The notes under the pieces were generated by a model, which saw only the letters and a program-made list of their open reading frames with translations, had not been told where the DNA came from and searched no databases. From Puccinia triticina (lineage: Eukaryota; Basidiomycota; Pucciniomycetes; Pucciniales; Pucciniaceae), in the NCBI RefSeq assembly GCF_026914185.1, contig NC_070559.1, positions 7,609,501-7,673,500 of the forward strand: a DNA stretch of 64,000 nt. The letters run 5' to 3'. The stretch's first letter is position 1. Every line of letters starts with the position of its first letter. Below, in pieces: positions 54,279-64,000 of the stretch. The position numbers and the translations under genes were made by a program.

Positions 54279-55857
54279 TTGTTCAGCTATCTTACAGGGC
54301 CAAATAGAGGCGATGGACGCTCGACAATTTTGGACTCTGGCGCGAGTAACCACATGCTCACATCCATGGGTTATTTTGGCAGCACAGCCCCAGTCAGCAT
54401 TGACATTGTCACCGGTAGCGGCTCGGGAGAACTCGTGGCAACCGCTCGAGGAGATGCAATCCTTCCGATGGCAGATGGGACGTCAATCAAACTTAAAGAC
54501 GCGCTCTTTGTTCCGAACCTGACCAGAAATCTGGTGTCACTCGTGCAGCTGATGAAATCCAAGGCCTTAATTCAACACAAAATGGATGGCTATACGGTTA
54601 AAATCGATGATCAAAAAGCTTTCTGTGTTGATGTCAGCAATGATCTCTTAGAAATCAAAGGTGTACTCAATCCTCAAACCACGGCAACTGGCTTGGCAAC
54701 ATTGGCAGCGGCTCAACCATCAGAACTCGTGAAATGGCACAACCGTCTAGGGCATGCCTGCACCTCGCGCATTGCGGCAGCCATTCCAGTAAACCTGGAC
54801 CGAACAATAACGCATGCCTGCACTGCTTGTATGCAAGGAAAAATTACTCGACTGCCATGCAAGAGCCATTTCAAATCAGCAACTGCTTCTCTGGAAATCG
54901 TCCACAGTGACCTGGTTGGCCCGATCTCGCCGGCTACCAACGGTGGGGCGCGCTATTTTCTAACGTTAGTGGATCAGTATACCGGGTACATACACATGGT
55001 GATTCTTAAGGAAAAGAGTCAGGCTGCGGAGGCCGTTCAGCACTTCAAGACACTTTTTGAAAAACAGACTGGAGCAACAATGAAGAAACTCATTACGGAC
55101 GGTGGCAGAGAATTCTGCAACAGGCAATTGGGCGATCTCCTGAACAAAGCAGGGATAAAACACAATGTCTCACCGCCGTATACGCCTCAAAACAATGGTA
55201 TAGCAGAAAAGGCTAATCAAACAATAATTGACATGACGAGATGCATGCTCATGCAATCCAATCTTGCGCCAGAATGGTGGGCGGAGGCCGTGAAAATGGC
55301 GAGCAGCACAACAAACTGCCTTCCTTCGCTAGCAAAAAGCAAGAAGTCCCCAGTCGAGCTTCTCTTCAAGACAAAGCCCAACATGTCCTTCTTTAGACCG
55401 TTTGGGTGTTGGGTATGGATTGTCAAACCAAAGAAGAACCAAACGGAAAAATTCGGGCCCATCTCGTGGGAAGGAGTATTCATCGGATACGAAAACGATT
55501 ACTCTTCCTATAAAGTCTGTCGACTAGAGGACAAACAAATTCTGACAGTCAAGCATGGGCACTTTGACGAGCAAATGTTTCCCAAATGCGCAGCACTGCG
55601 AAAGAGCTAAAACCTCACAAACGGGGACAGGCTTCCAGATTTCAACGCCGAGGCAGAAATGCCGTTCATGGAGGACGGGGAAGAGACTGATGAGGAAGAT
55701 GATACCGCTCAGGATAACGACCGAGAAGAGCGTGAAATGGGAGACATTGTGACGGATCTCAAAGCGAGAAGGGAAGAGTCAAACAAAAAGGAAGACTTTC
55801 TGCCGAATCACATCGGCAACGAAGCACAACCGGCTAGAGAAATCATTGGAGCGATTG
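54279..55857 (+). pseudogene. Copia element 2 protease and integrase, one nonsense codon
   Basis: Protease motif ILDSGASNHM, GAG-pre-integrase LVKWHNRLGHACTSRI with CTACMQGK, then integrase: HSDLVGP, LVDQYTGY, the second-D motif TDGGREFCN, and the glutamate in PYTPQNNGIAEKAN. The frame stops at TAA 55608 but continues in the same frame through an acidic linker (MEDGEETDEEDD) up to the insertion point at 55857. Confidence 0.9.
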
Positions 55858-56185
55858 TGTAAGAGCCGAAGCTCTTCACTGGGCTAGAGGGTTGGCACAG
55901 GGGAGACGAGGGTCTCAGGAGTTCTGATACCAACGTGGGGCTTGTATTGCACGTCTAGCTCAGGAGAGATGAGTAGTCAGTCGGGATCTCTCCTGTATAT
56001 ACAACTAAGTGGAAGGGAAATGGAAGAATGAAAAGGGGAGGCTCACCTAGCTCAGGAGAGATGAGTAGTCAGTCGGGATCTCTGCTGAGCTAGGATGAGA
56101 CCAGGGAACAGGCTATATCAGATTGAAGTGGAGTCTTGTGAAAGGCTTGTGAAATACGCGGCGCCTCCGGCGCGGGGGTTTTACA
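55858..56185 (-). repeat. 3' LTR of the gag-only element (left side)
   Basis: 328 bp. Hairpins at 55961-55994 (CAGGAGAGAT/ATCTCTCCTG, followed by TATATACAAC) and 56046-56094 (outer CCTAGCTCAG/CTGAGCTAGG, inner AGAGAT/ATCTCT). Confidence 0.93.
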
Positions 56186-56482
56186 GTCTCCCCCCCTATA
56201 TTGAAAGGGAAGGAAGCTTGAGTGGTTGATTGGGACAAGGGCAGTTGAGCGGCACGACGGTATTTTTGTTGGGTTGCAGAGGAGGATGGTCGCGAGCTTG
56301 CAGTGGTTGGAGCAGTGGAAGGCGGTGCGGTGGGGCGCGTCGCGGGGGGCTTTGGTCGGTCGCGAGTGTTTTTAGTGGAAACGGGCTTTTTGGTCGGGTG
56401 GGTAGCGGACAATTTGATGGTCGGGTCTATTGCGCAGACGAAAAATGTTGGAATTTTTGAATGGAGTCGGATGGTGAGTGTT

Positions 56483-58572
56483 CTATTGTGTGGAGTCAGG
56501 CCGGTTGTCGGCGCTAGGGGTCGCCGGTGCAATCCTCCGACCTGTATGAACAGCGCCTCGTAAGCACCTACCAGCGTGGAACTGATGGAGTCTCGTCTGC
56601 CGGGGTGAACGGGGCCGGACGTACCCATCATCAGCCGAATCATCTTCGGTGAACTCCGCCGCCAGCTCGTCGAGCAAGGCCGGGTTAAATCCTGGGTAGT
56701 CCAGCATGAGCGCCTCGCCTTCCATGAAGGCTTGGCGTTCCGCTTCAATGATTGAATCTGTCGCTGTAGCAGCAACGGAGGCGAAGGACGAGCCGGGCGG
56801 TCCGACGCCTGTGTCGTCACGGAGGGAGGACTCTATGTCGTCAACCGTTGTTATTGCCGCCGCGTGATACTCATCAAAGTCGGTGTCGTCGTCGATCACG
56901 GCCGTTGGGTCCAGCAAGTCGACGTCCCCCTGGTCGGCGACTGCCGCTACTCCTGCCGGTTTACCAGTCGGGCGCCCAGGTTGTGAGAACCCGACCTTGG
57001 CTCCGGTTGCCTGCGGTTTGTTCCACGCCCTGGGGGCCACGTAGTCTGCTGGCTTCGGAGGCACGATGAAGGAGGGAGGAACGTCGACGGGGCCACGGTA
57101 GGCCGGACCAGGGCAAGTGCCGGCCGCGTTGCCGCAATATTGTTTGCAATGATGGCACTTACCCACCGAGTCCAGGTACGAGTGGATCCGCCAGATGTAT
57201 TCCTCTCGGGGCAAGGAGCTCAGGGTTGATCCTTGTTGAGCTGTCGAGTTTGATCCTCCGAAACGGGAGCGTGGGGTCTTCTTAGGCATTGCGTCGTAAC
57301 AGTTCCCTACCCTCCTGACGAATTCTTTGAATTTGAACTCCTCTGGCTTGAGTATGTCCAGCTTCTTGACTTCTTTCTCAAGCTCTTGGGGAAGACCAAA
57401 TGTCATCCCCTCCGCGAGCTGGAAGTCGGTGAGTGAGGTGCCGTTGAAGTTAATCATCCGCTGGAGCTTCCGCGCGCGGGTTGTGTACTGATTAAAGGAC
57501 TTGGAGTCCATCATCTTGAGGTAGCGGACCTCTCTCTGAAGGTCGGAAAACCATTGTGACGGTAGTGCCGCGTCGAACAGATCTGCCTTTACTTCAGCCC
57601 AAGATTTTCCAGTCATCTTCTGCGCCTCGGCTTGAAAGAAGGACAAGAGGTTCGTTTCCGAAATTAGACGGCCGATGATGAGGAGTTTGTCGTGGTCGTT
57701 GGTGACGTCTTTTGACGTGAAGAAAATCTCCACGGCGTTGATCCAAAGTAAAAAAGGCTCTACCTCCATGTAGGGACCTACGTGCTTTGGCGCATCGGTT
57801 GTGTTGAATCGACGGTGATCCACTTGGTCCCTTGGTGTAGCTGTGAACCGACCCGAAGCCAGGGAGCTATCCAGGAGGCTTACGAATGCCTCCTCCAGTC
57901 GGGCTGTACGATTGGCGGCGGCCTCCTCAGCTCTCGCCAGACGGGCCGCATATTCCACCCTATCCGCGTGAGCCTGAGTAATGCTGGCGTGTTGGGAGGA
58001 CATCAGCATCTTCATGCAATCCCTTGTGGAGAGGCTGCTGGATGGTGGGGGTGGCGGCGGGGGGGGGGGTCGGTTTGGAACCCTGTTTTGGGGTCTGTCG
58101 GTTGGCCTGAGTCCTTCGGCTTGGTTTCCTGTCCCGCTCCAGGATCTCCCGAGGCGCCCGTCGTAGTCGTGTTCGGCGGGGCTTGGAGGCTAGAGTCGGT
58201 CATGGAGGGGGGAATCATTGGGGAGGAGTCTTCCGCCGGGTCCTGCGGGTCCGGGCCGGGTGTGGGGAGTGGTTCTTGAGGGTCTACCGTGAGGGCGAGT
58301 TGTACACCAGAAGGGAGCGACGCTGGTGCGGAGCCTACTATCAGTGGAGCAAACGCGTGGGGCGCGATCGATTCGGTTTCCGTGGCTTCTAGGGGACTGT
58401 TGAGTTGGGCCGCGGTCGACGCCGCTTGCTGGAGCCTCCTTTGTTTGGCTCGTGCCCGCCGTAGGATATCCTCAGGATCGGTCAAGGGAAGGAGTTGATC
58501 GGACGAAATCGTTCGTCGAGTGGACATGAGCTGTCCACCGTTGAGTGAGGAGAAGAAGTTGTAGCTTGGCAA
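56483..58572 (-). CDS. Gag-like protein of the gag-only element, in two overlapping frames
   Basis: The upstream frame (58572-58012, 186 codons) is Pro/Ser/Thr-rich. The downstream frame (58015-56483, 510 codons) holds the capsid-like region: VEPFLLWINAVEIFF, FFQAEAQKMTGKSWAEVK, LREVRYLKMMDSKSFNQY-type helices, and KLDILKPEEFKFKEFV. This is followed by a zinc-binding-like CHHCKQYCGNAAGTC array that has cysteine where retroviral knuckles have histidine. The frames overlap by ATGA at 58012-58015. A G run (C run on the coding strand) at about 58058-58068 lies just upstream and could hide an indel joining them. The C-terminal ~170 residues are acidic and low-complexity. Confidence 0.78.
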
Positions 58573-58807
58573 CTTTGGCTGGGGTCAAGAGGAAGAGTTA
58601 GGAGAACTCGATGAGTCCAGGAGTTCGTGAGTTCGGGAAAAAAAATGCGGGCAGTTCGGTAGTTTGTTTAGTTCGTGTAGTCCACGTAACGGAGTAGTCA
58701 AGATCCCGTCGTCAGTCGAACGGGTCCGTTGCAATCAAGTTTGGAATGAGTCGAGAGAAAGGAAGAAGAAGAAAAAAAAATCCTTCGTCGGGATCAGGAA
58801 AAAAAAG

Positions 58808-59135
58808 TGTAAGAGCCGAAGCTCTTCACTGGGCTAGAGGGTTGGCACAGGGGAGACAAGGGTCTCAGGAGTTCTGATACCAACGTGGGGCTTGTATTGC
58901 ACGTCTAGCTCAGGAGAGATGAGTAGTCAGTCGGGATCTCTCCTGTATATACAACTAAGTGGAAGGGAAATGGAAGAATGAAAAGGGGAGGCTCACCTAG
59001 CTCAGGAGAGATGAGTAGTCAGTCGGGATCTCTGCTGAGCTAGGATGAGACCGGGGAACAGGCTATATCGGATCGAAGTGGAGTCTTGTGAAAGGCTTGT
59101 GAAATCCGCGGCGCCTCCGGCGCGGGGGTTTCACA
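58808..59135 (-). repeat. 5' LTR of the gag-only element (right side)
   Basis: 328-bp partner of 55858-56185. Confidence 0.93.
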
Positions 59136-59140
59136 GATTG

Positions 59141-60782
59141 ACCAGCGGAATATTGTAGAAGGCAAGCGGGAGCGACGGCAGGCGTACACCGTATCAGTGT
59201 CAATCGAGCCGAAAACTCATAAGCAAGCAATGCTGGGCCCTGAGAACCTTAGCTGGAAAGAAGCTGAGCTAAAAGAAATCAATAACATGAAAAAACATCA
59301 GGTCTGGGTGGTGCGAGTACGTGTCAAAAGTGATGACCCGATACCCTCAACATGGGCGTACCGAAAGAAACTCGGATCTGAAAATCAAGTTATAGAATTC
59401 AAGGCGCGTATATGCGCGCAAGGTTTCCGGGAGACTCACGGGCTGAATTTTGAGGCGAAATACGCCCCAACGGGCAAGCCGGCATCCTTACGATTCCTTC
59501 TATCATTTGCCGTGAATAATGGTCTGAAAATCCATCAACTCGACGTGAGAAGCGCGTTTTTGACATGTCCATTGGAGGACAAAGTCACCCTGTTACCTCC
59601 ACCTGGTTTGGAGTGTCCACCCAACTTGGTTCTGGAATTAAAAAAGGTGATCTACGGGCTTAAGCAAGCCCCACTCGTCTGGTACAAACGACTCTCAGCC
59701 TACTTGACATCTCTCGGCTTTCAGATATCTCTGTCCGATCCGTGTGTCTTCTGGCGAACAGCGACCGCCGACAAGCCAGCTACTTGGATCTTTGCACATG
59801 TTGACGACCTTGTCATCATCAGTGACCGACCTGAGTTCTTCAAAGCGGAAATGGAGTGGGAGTTCGAGATCAAATACATGGGGCAAGCGGAATTCTTACT
59901 CGGCATGAACATTGATCGGTTCGACAACGGTATTCAAATCAATCAGACACAGTACATTGATAGGAAACTGCAAGAGTTCGGCTTAGAAGATCTGCACCCA
60001 GCCTCCTGTCCACTGAATCCCAGGGAGTACCTGAAAAAGGCAACGCAGGCTGAAATCAAAGCGTTTCAGGATCTAGGCGTCAATTACAGGGCACTGGTAG
60101 GCTCGCTGAACTATTTGTCTATTCTCACGAGACCAGACATCGCGTTTGCAGTCAGCACACTATCACAGTATCTGGAATCGCCGGGCATCAAGCATTATCA
60201 CACCGCTATACAAGTATTCCGCTACCTAAAGGGAACGAAGGAGATCGGCTTAACCTATGCGAGGCAGGAAGCGTCAAGCGTGCAAGCTTTTTTCGACTCT
60301 GACTGGGGGAATTGCCGGATACCCAAAGGTCAACGACAGGATTTGTAATTCAGATAGGGAATCACCTTATCAATTGGAAATCAACTAAGCAATCAACTGT
60401 ATCGCTGTCGACAACAGAGGCTGAATACAAAGCTTTCTCTGATCTTGGCCGCGATCTGGCATGGATAGCGAACTTGGCGGATGAAACACTCATTTTCCCG
60501 GTATTAAAGAATATCAAAGTTTATATCGACAACAGAGGAGCGCTGGATTTGGCAAAAAGCAAAACCTCACAAAATGGCTTTCAAACAAAACATATGTCAA
60601 TCAGACTTCATTTCTTCAGGGAATTAATTGCCGTTGGCTTTATCAAACCGCTTTACGTCAAAACAACGGAAAACTCAGCTGACTTTCTGACAAAACCGAC
60701 CGGAAGAACCACCATTCAACGCTCACTGGCGAAACTGGCGGTCATCCAAGTCTCCAAATCTGCTTCGAATCTTGCGACTTGA
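59141..60782 (+). pseudogene. Copia element 2 reverse transcriptase and RNase H, one frame shift
   Basis: Resumes directly after the nested element. RT motifs: WKEAELKEINNMKKHQVW, FKARICAQGFRE, LDVRSAFLTCPLED, KKVIYGLKQAPLVWYKRL, and the catalytic FAHVDDLVI. The thumb region has NYRALVGSLNYLSILTRPDI. The frame closes at 60348, and RNase H continues in another frame from about 60312 ([59 protein letters not shown]) to 60782. A single-base change near 60315 explains the break. Confidence 0.92.
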
Positions 60783-60794
60783 AGCATGGAAGGC

Positions 60795-61616
60795 TGTGAG
60801 AACTCCAGCTTAGGGGAACGGTGTCGAACTCATAAAATGAGAAAGACATCGGGAACTAAACCAGCTGCGGAAAATGGTAAGCAAAGGCGAACCATATTCC
60901 GCAGTCCAAGTCTGAGCCGCGGGAGTTAAACTAAACTGTATTCATCTTTTGATGTAAACAGGTTCAACACCCACGAGCAGCAAGATTAAGCCAGTGGATT
61001 ATCCCGGCGCAAAGTCACTCATCAAGAGGATCACAACCAGCGCCAAAGGTATGCGGATGTTGATACCTTAAGGAAGTAGACCAGATAGGAGCTAACGCAC
61101 TATTCCCCTTCTCATAAAGACAACGTAGTTGTAGGAGAACAGACCGGACCCACCGATACCGCACAAAAAGCTGGTAAAACAATCGGTGAGTGTCTCGTGT
61201 TAAAAGCCTCGAAAGCGAGACAAAAGAGAAGACACTGACTCAAAGCTGTTCCAATAACAGACAGTGTTAAGTCTCTTCTCAATCGTCTCGCCGAAGCGAA
61301 GTGAACAATCACTTAAGCCAAAAGGCTCACAAGAGTAAGAGAACAACTCTACCACCAATCCTAGAAGAGAGCGGTAGAAGACTAACATCCAACACGCACC
61401 GTGATCGACTTACAGAGACAGGGAACCGCATACGGATCTCTTTTCTTTTATCTCATCTATCTATCTAACACTCTCTAGTAGAAAGCGGTCTTGCTCCTGC
61501 TCTTAGGTAAAGCGCTCAACTCTGCTTTATTTATTTCCTCAAGAATAAACCTATTGTATCTACAAGAATAGTTTTATCTGATACAATGAAATCTCTTAGT
61601 TCTTTGAAATCTTTCA
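60795..61616 (+). repeat. 3' LTR of copia element 2
   Basis: 822 bp, about ten substitutions from the 5' copy, followed by the AAAAT duplication. Confidence 0.94.
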
Positions 61617-61621
61617 AAAAT

Positions 61622-62099
61622 TTATCTATTTCTTGGGCTTGGGGATCAGAGCCCCCAAAGCCTTTCAAGCCTCAGCAAAGTCCCCTGAGAGGGTAAAATC
61701 CTCACAATGCCGCTGCTGGCAGGTTGTGAAATAGTTGAAGGGAACAAACTACCACATCTGGAGCCACATACATCTGCAGCCACAGAGAACAAGAGCTACC
61801 CGGTGTTCCTGAAATAGCCCATGCTATTACCGCAAGGACCAGGTAAGGGACCAATCATAAGCGATTATTGAAATTTTATTGTAATATTTTCAAAACTCGT
61901 TTGAAACCAAAATCTGTTAAATTTATGTTGCCAATACAGGCCCAATTAAGTTTCAAAAAAGTCTGGATATGATTGTACAATCATAAACCTGGAGCCCACA
62001 CAGGCAGAAATCCAAATCCCAAGACAAGACCACCTGTTGCGGTGTCATCCCCCCTCCCCCCCCCCCTGCAAAACCAACAAACCAGGGCCATCACCACAA
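61622..62099. other. Intergenic, no gene recognised
   Basis: Mixed sequence between the copia duplication and a transposase relic; nothing recognised. Confidence 0.4.
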
Positions 62100-62640
62100 C
62101 CGCACAATTTCAGTCCCTCCAAATGATACCACCACCCCTTGATCCCACGCAAATTCATATGTATGCCATCTGGCAATGGCAGCAACTCCAGCAAGTACCT
62201 GAATATATTATATCTATGTACGCGCCGGCCGGACCACCTTCAAGAGGCCCAATTGCTGAGAGCCATGGAAAGACAACCGGATACCAGCGGTCAGGTTTGT
62301 TGAATACTTCCAAATGTCTTTAGGAGATTTCAATTGGCTTTGTGACAAACTGCGGGGTGAATTGCAAAAAGACCCGGTTGGCCGAGGGGAACCACTCACT
62401 GTTGAAGCGCAAGTGGCTGTAGGGCTCTATTGGCTGGGTCATGGGGCTACATATGTCAACATTGCGCATGTCTTCAACATAGGCAAGGAGACCGCGGAAA
62501 AAGCGTCAGGGAGATTTGTCAAGGCAGTTCTCCGGCTCTGATAATACATCCCTTTTGGTACTCAGAATCCCCCGCTTGGCTCGGCTATGATTCATTTTTA
62601 TGCACGAAAACCCAGAAGGCTCAAGTTTGCTGATGTAATC
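62100..62640 (+). pseudogene. Relic of a Harbinger-type transposase gene
   Basis: The frame 62314-62541 reads MSLGDFNWLCDKLRGELQKD, then VEAQVAVGLYWLGHGATYVN and FNIGKETAEKASGRFVKAVL. This is the helix-turn-helix region seen N-terminal to DDE_Tnp_4 (PIF/Harbinger) domains; I recognise it from memory. Upstream, out of frame, MYAIWQWQQLQQVPEYI may be its N-terminus. After 62541 the reading shifts (HPFWYSESPAWLGYDSFLC). The DDE catalytic part is absent. Confidence 0.55.
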
Positions 62641-63737
62641 ATGCATGCATGCTATGGCAATGGGGCATGAATGTTTGGGAAATTTATAACACCGGTGTGG
62701 TGGACAATCTGGTACACGCGGAGGAATCAAGCTTTTTGCCGCGCATGGCGTGCGCCGGAGGACGTCAAGACATCAAGGCATCAAGAACTCAAGCTCTCAG
62801 CCCCCAAGGCTTCCTCAAGATTCAATGGCGCGGCGTGGCGCGCATCCTCAAGGCGTTTCAGGTTTTTATTTTCCCTTTTTTCCTCTTGTTTCTTTGTTGA
62901 TGGTTTTGTTTTCCTGTTAATTTTCTTTTCATCAAGTTTGTTATTTTTCTTTTTCTTTTTGCGCGCGTTGGTTAGGTTTTTGGATGAGGGGGGTTGGTTT
63001 TGTTGTTTGTTTTGTGTTCTTTTGTTTTGTTTCTGTTTCTTGTCTTGTTTGTAGCGCGCGTGCGCGCTAGGTTGTGATGAGCTGTCTGTTAGATGTCACA
63101 AGCTCCAGAGTTGGAGTTCAGTTCAAACTCCGGCTTTGGAGCGGCATGGACCCACTCTGAACCATAAAATTCTCAGTTATCCATCAAAATTCTAAGTTTA
63201 AGTCTTGGCAATTGTCTGCCCGCACGTCTCACGTCTTTAAGTTCCTTACCCCGCAAAAACGCCGATCTCCTCCACTTCTTTGGTTTAGATCACATCCCGC
63301 CGGCAGTATCCCCGGCACACCTTTCAAACAAAAATCGCCGACGCGCAACTCCAGCCATCAGAAAATCAACCCCCCCTCCACGCTTACACGACTCTCTGCG
63401 CTCAAATCACAGCCAATCACCCCGGAGGGCATACACAGCCTATTCTCAGTTTTCTTTTTCCCCTCCCCCAACTGCTTCCGGCTTAGCACCGGCAAGAGTT
63501 CCTCACCGGAGAGATACAACTATTGCACTAATTGTGGACCAGCTTGGGCTGCTTGGCGGCGTAAAGAAATGGCTCCCTGGCATACAGAGCGTGCGGCGCC
63601 AAGTGACAATCCTATGTCCCAGAGTGAGTTCTCATTGGCCTGTAGGAAAAAGGGCCAATCCACGATGCGATTCTCCCTTAGTATGATCCGGGCGTGAACG
63701 TCGTGGGCGCAGATGTAACCCCCCCCCCCCCTTGGGG
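62641..63737. other. Retroelement-like remnant and unassigned sequence
   Basis: 62.86-63.06 kb is a long T-rich pyrimidine tract like the one before the 3' LTR of copia 1. It is followed at 63073 by TGTGATGAGCTGTCTGTTAGA, which resembles the minus-strand sequence at 42.9 kb; these may be LTR starts of a second copia family. Frames at 63.2-63.7 kb are not recognisable. A C run lies at 63720-63731. Confidence 0.35.
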
Positions 63738-64000
63738 GTGTCACAAGAAGGATCACAGGATCCCAAACTGACCGGTACTTAGTCCAGCCATTCCCCCGCC
63801 CCTCCTAGCTCAGCAGAGATTTTCCTTCCATCTCTCCTGAGCTAGGTGAGTCTGTCCAGTTCCTCTTCCTTTCTCCTTCTTCCCAGAACCTTGTATGTAG
63901 TCCTGACAGAGAGATGTTCCTTCCATCTCTCCTGAGCTAGGTTTTCTGCAATCCACACAACCGTTGGTTCTAGAAAGCTCCCAAGGCTCAGCCTTCCTTG
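63738..64000 (+). repeat. Partial LTR related to the gypsy/gag-only LTRs, cut by the window end
   Basis: Begins TGTCACAAGAAGG and contains the same two-hairpin layout in the opposite orientation: CCTAGCTCAG/CTGAGCTAGG with inner AGAGAT/ATCTCT at about 63806-63846, and a second copy of the arm near 63907-63942. The right boundary and the element body lie outside the window. Confidence 0.65.

Larger units (their letters stand above)
55853..59140 (-). mobile_element. Gag-only (pol-less) LTR retrotransposon, nested in copia 2 (GATTG duplication)
   Basis: LTRs at 55858-56185 and 58808-59135 (328 bp each) differ at about six positions. GATTG flanks both sides (55853-55857 and 59136-59140). The 2.6-kb interior encodes on the minus strand only a Gag-like protein, with no protease, RT, RNase H or integrase motifs. 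A purine tract AGGGGGGGAGAC precedes the 3' LTR on the minus strand. The LTR layout, end bases and post-LTR CTTTTTTTTC match the gypsy at 46.2-51.0 kb, so it probably depends on such an element. This is the arrangement called TR-GAG in plants. Confidence 0.9.
52510..61621 (+). mobile_element. Ty1/copia LTR retrotransposon 2 (AAAAT target duplication), host of a nested element
   Basis: LTRs at 52515-53336 and 60795-61616 (822 bp each) start TGTGAGAA and end ATCTTTCA, and differ at about ten positions. AAAAT flanks both sides (52510-52514 and 61617-61621). Internal order is gag, protease, integrase, RT, RNase H. A gag-only LTR element (55858-59135) has inserted between integrase and RT; removing it with one GATTG keeps the reading frame. 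Remaining damage is a gag/protease frame change, one TAA at 55608, and one frame shift near 60315. Confidence 0.95.

Noticed and set aside
63212..63697. 161-codon plus-strand frame near the right edge as a gene
   Set aside because: Composition is like the surrounding retroelement debris and no domain, signal or intron structure is visible.
1..64000. tRNA and rRNA genes
   Set aside because: I looked for the B-box type GGTTCGANTCC and for conserved rRNA stretches and found none I could support.

Overview
The window is nuclear DNA of an intron-rich, repeat-dense basidiomycete. A rust fungus (Pucciniales, Puccinia-like) is the best guess. The evidence is short GT-AG introns of about 58-104 bp in nearly every host gene, small cysteine-rich secreted proteins, a lineage-restricted secreted protein whose LDFDLNGTPPSSP segment I associate with rusts, and extensive nested LTR retrotransposons. 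No species call is possible from the sequence alone.

Host genes are concentrated in 0.6-10.1 kb, 16.8-24.3 kb and 33.4-41.5 kb. They are: a secreted Cys-rich protein (626-1233, -); a head-to-head pair of 26S proteasome lid subunits, RPN6 (2938-4688, -) and RPN7 (4945-6466, +), sharing a 256-bp intergenic promoter; a 12-exon aquaglyceroporin (7541-10105, -); a secreted, probably GPI-anchored PEBP protein (16779-17852, +); the mitochondrial ubiquinone O-methyltransferase COQ3 (21664-22787, +); an MMTAG2-like nuclear protein with a heptad minisatellite (23080-24331, -); a small signal-peptide protein (33413-34055, -); a secreted two-repeat protein with a frame break (35772-38032, -); a mitochondrial single-pass membrane protein (38604-39546, +); and a second secreted Cys-rich protein (40780-41482, +). 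I assembled exon structures by hand, keeping splice phase consistent throughout.

Most of the remainder is mobile DNA. Four LTR elements have exact 5-bp target duplications: a copia element (27185-31372), a gypsy element with pol but no gag (46199-51030, -), a second copia (52515-61616), and a gag-only element (55858-59135, -) nested in that copia. The gypsy sits in a palindromic TIR element (46136-51670) and is itself interrupted by two TIR/foldback elements. A further LTR of the same architecture as the gypsy and gag-only LTRs runs off the right edge (from about 63738).

The most interesting observations are: (1) an apparently non-autonomous TIR family with CAAC..TG ends and 7-bp target duplications, two of whose members are made of TAGCG words; (2) paired hairpins in the LTRs of the gag-less and pol-less elements, conserved in structure with compensatory base changes, suggesting two interdependent partial retroelements; (3) a 1.65-kb foldback with an 8-bp target duplication; (4) nonsense codons in retroelements that fit TpCpG to TpTpG mutation. 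All family names rest on motif recognition without database searches.
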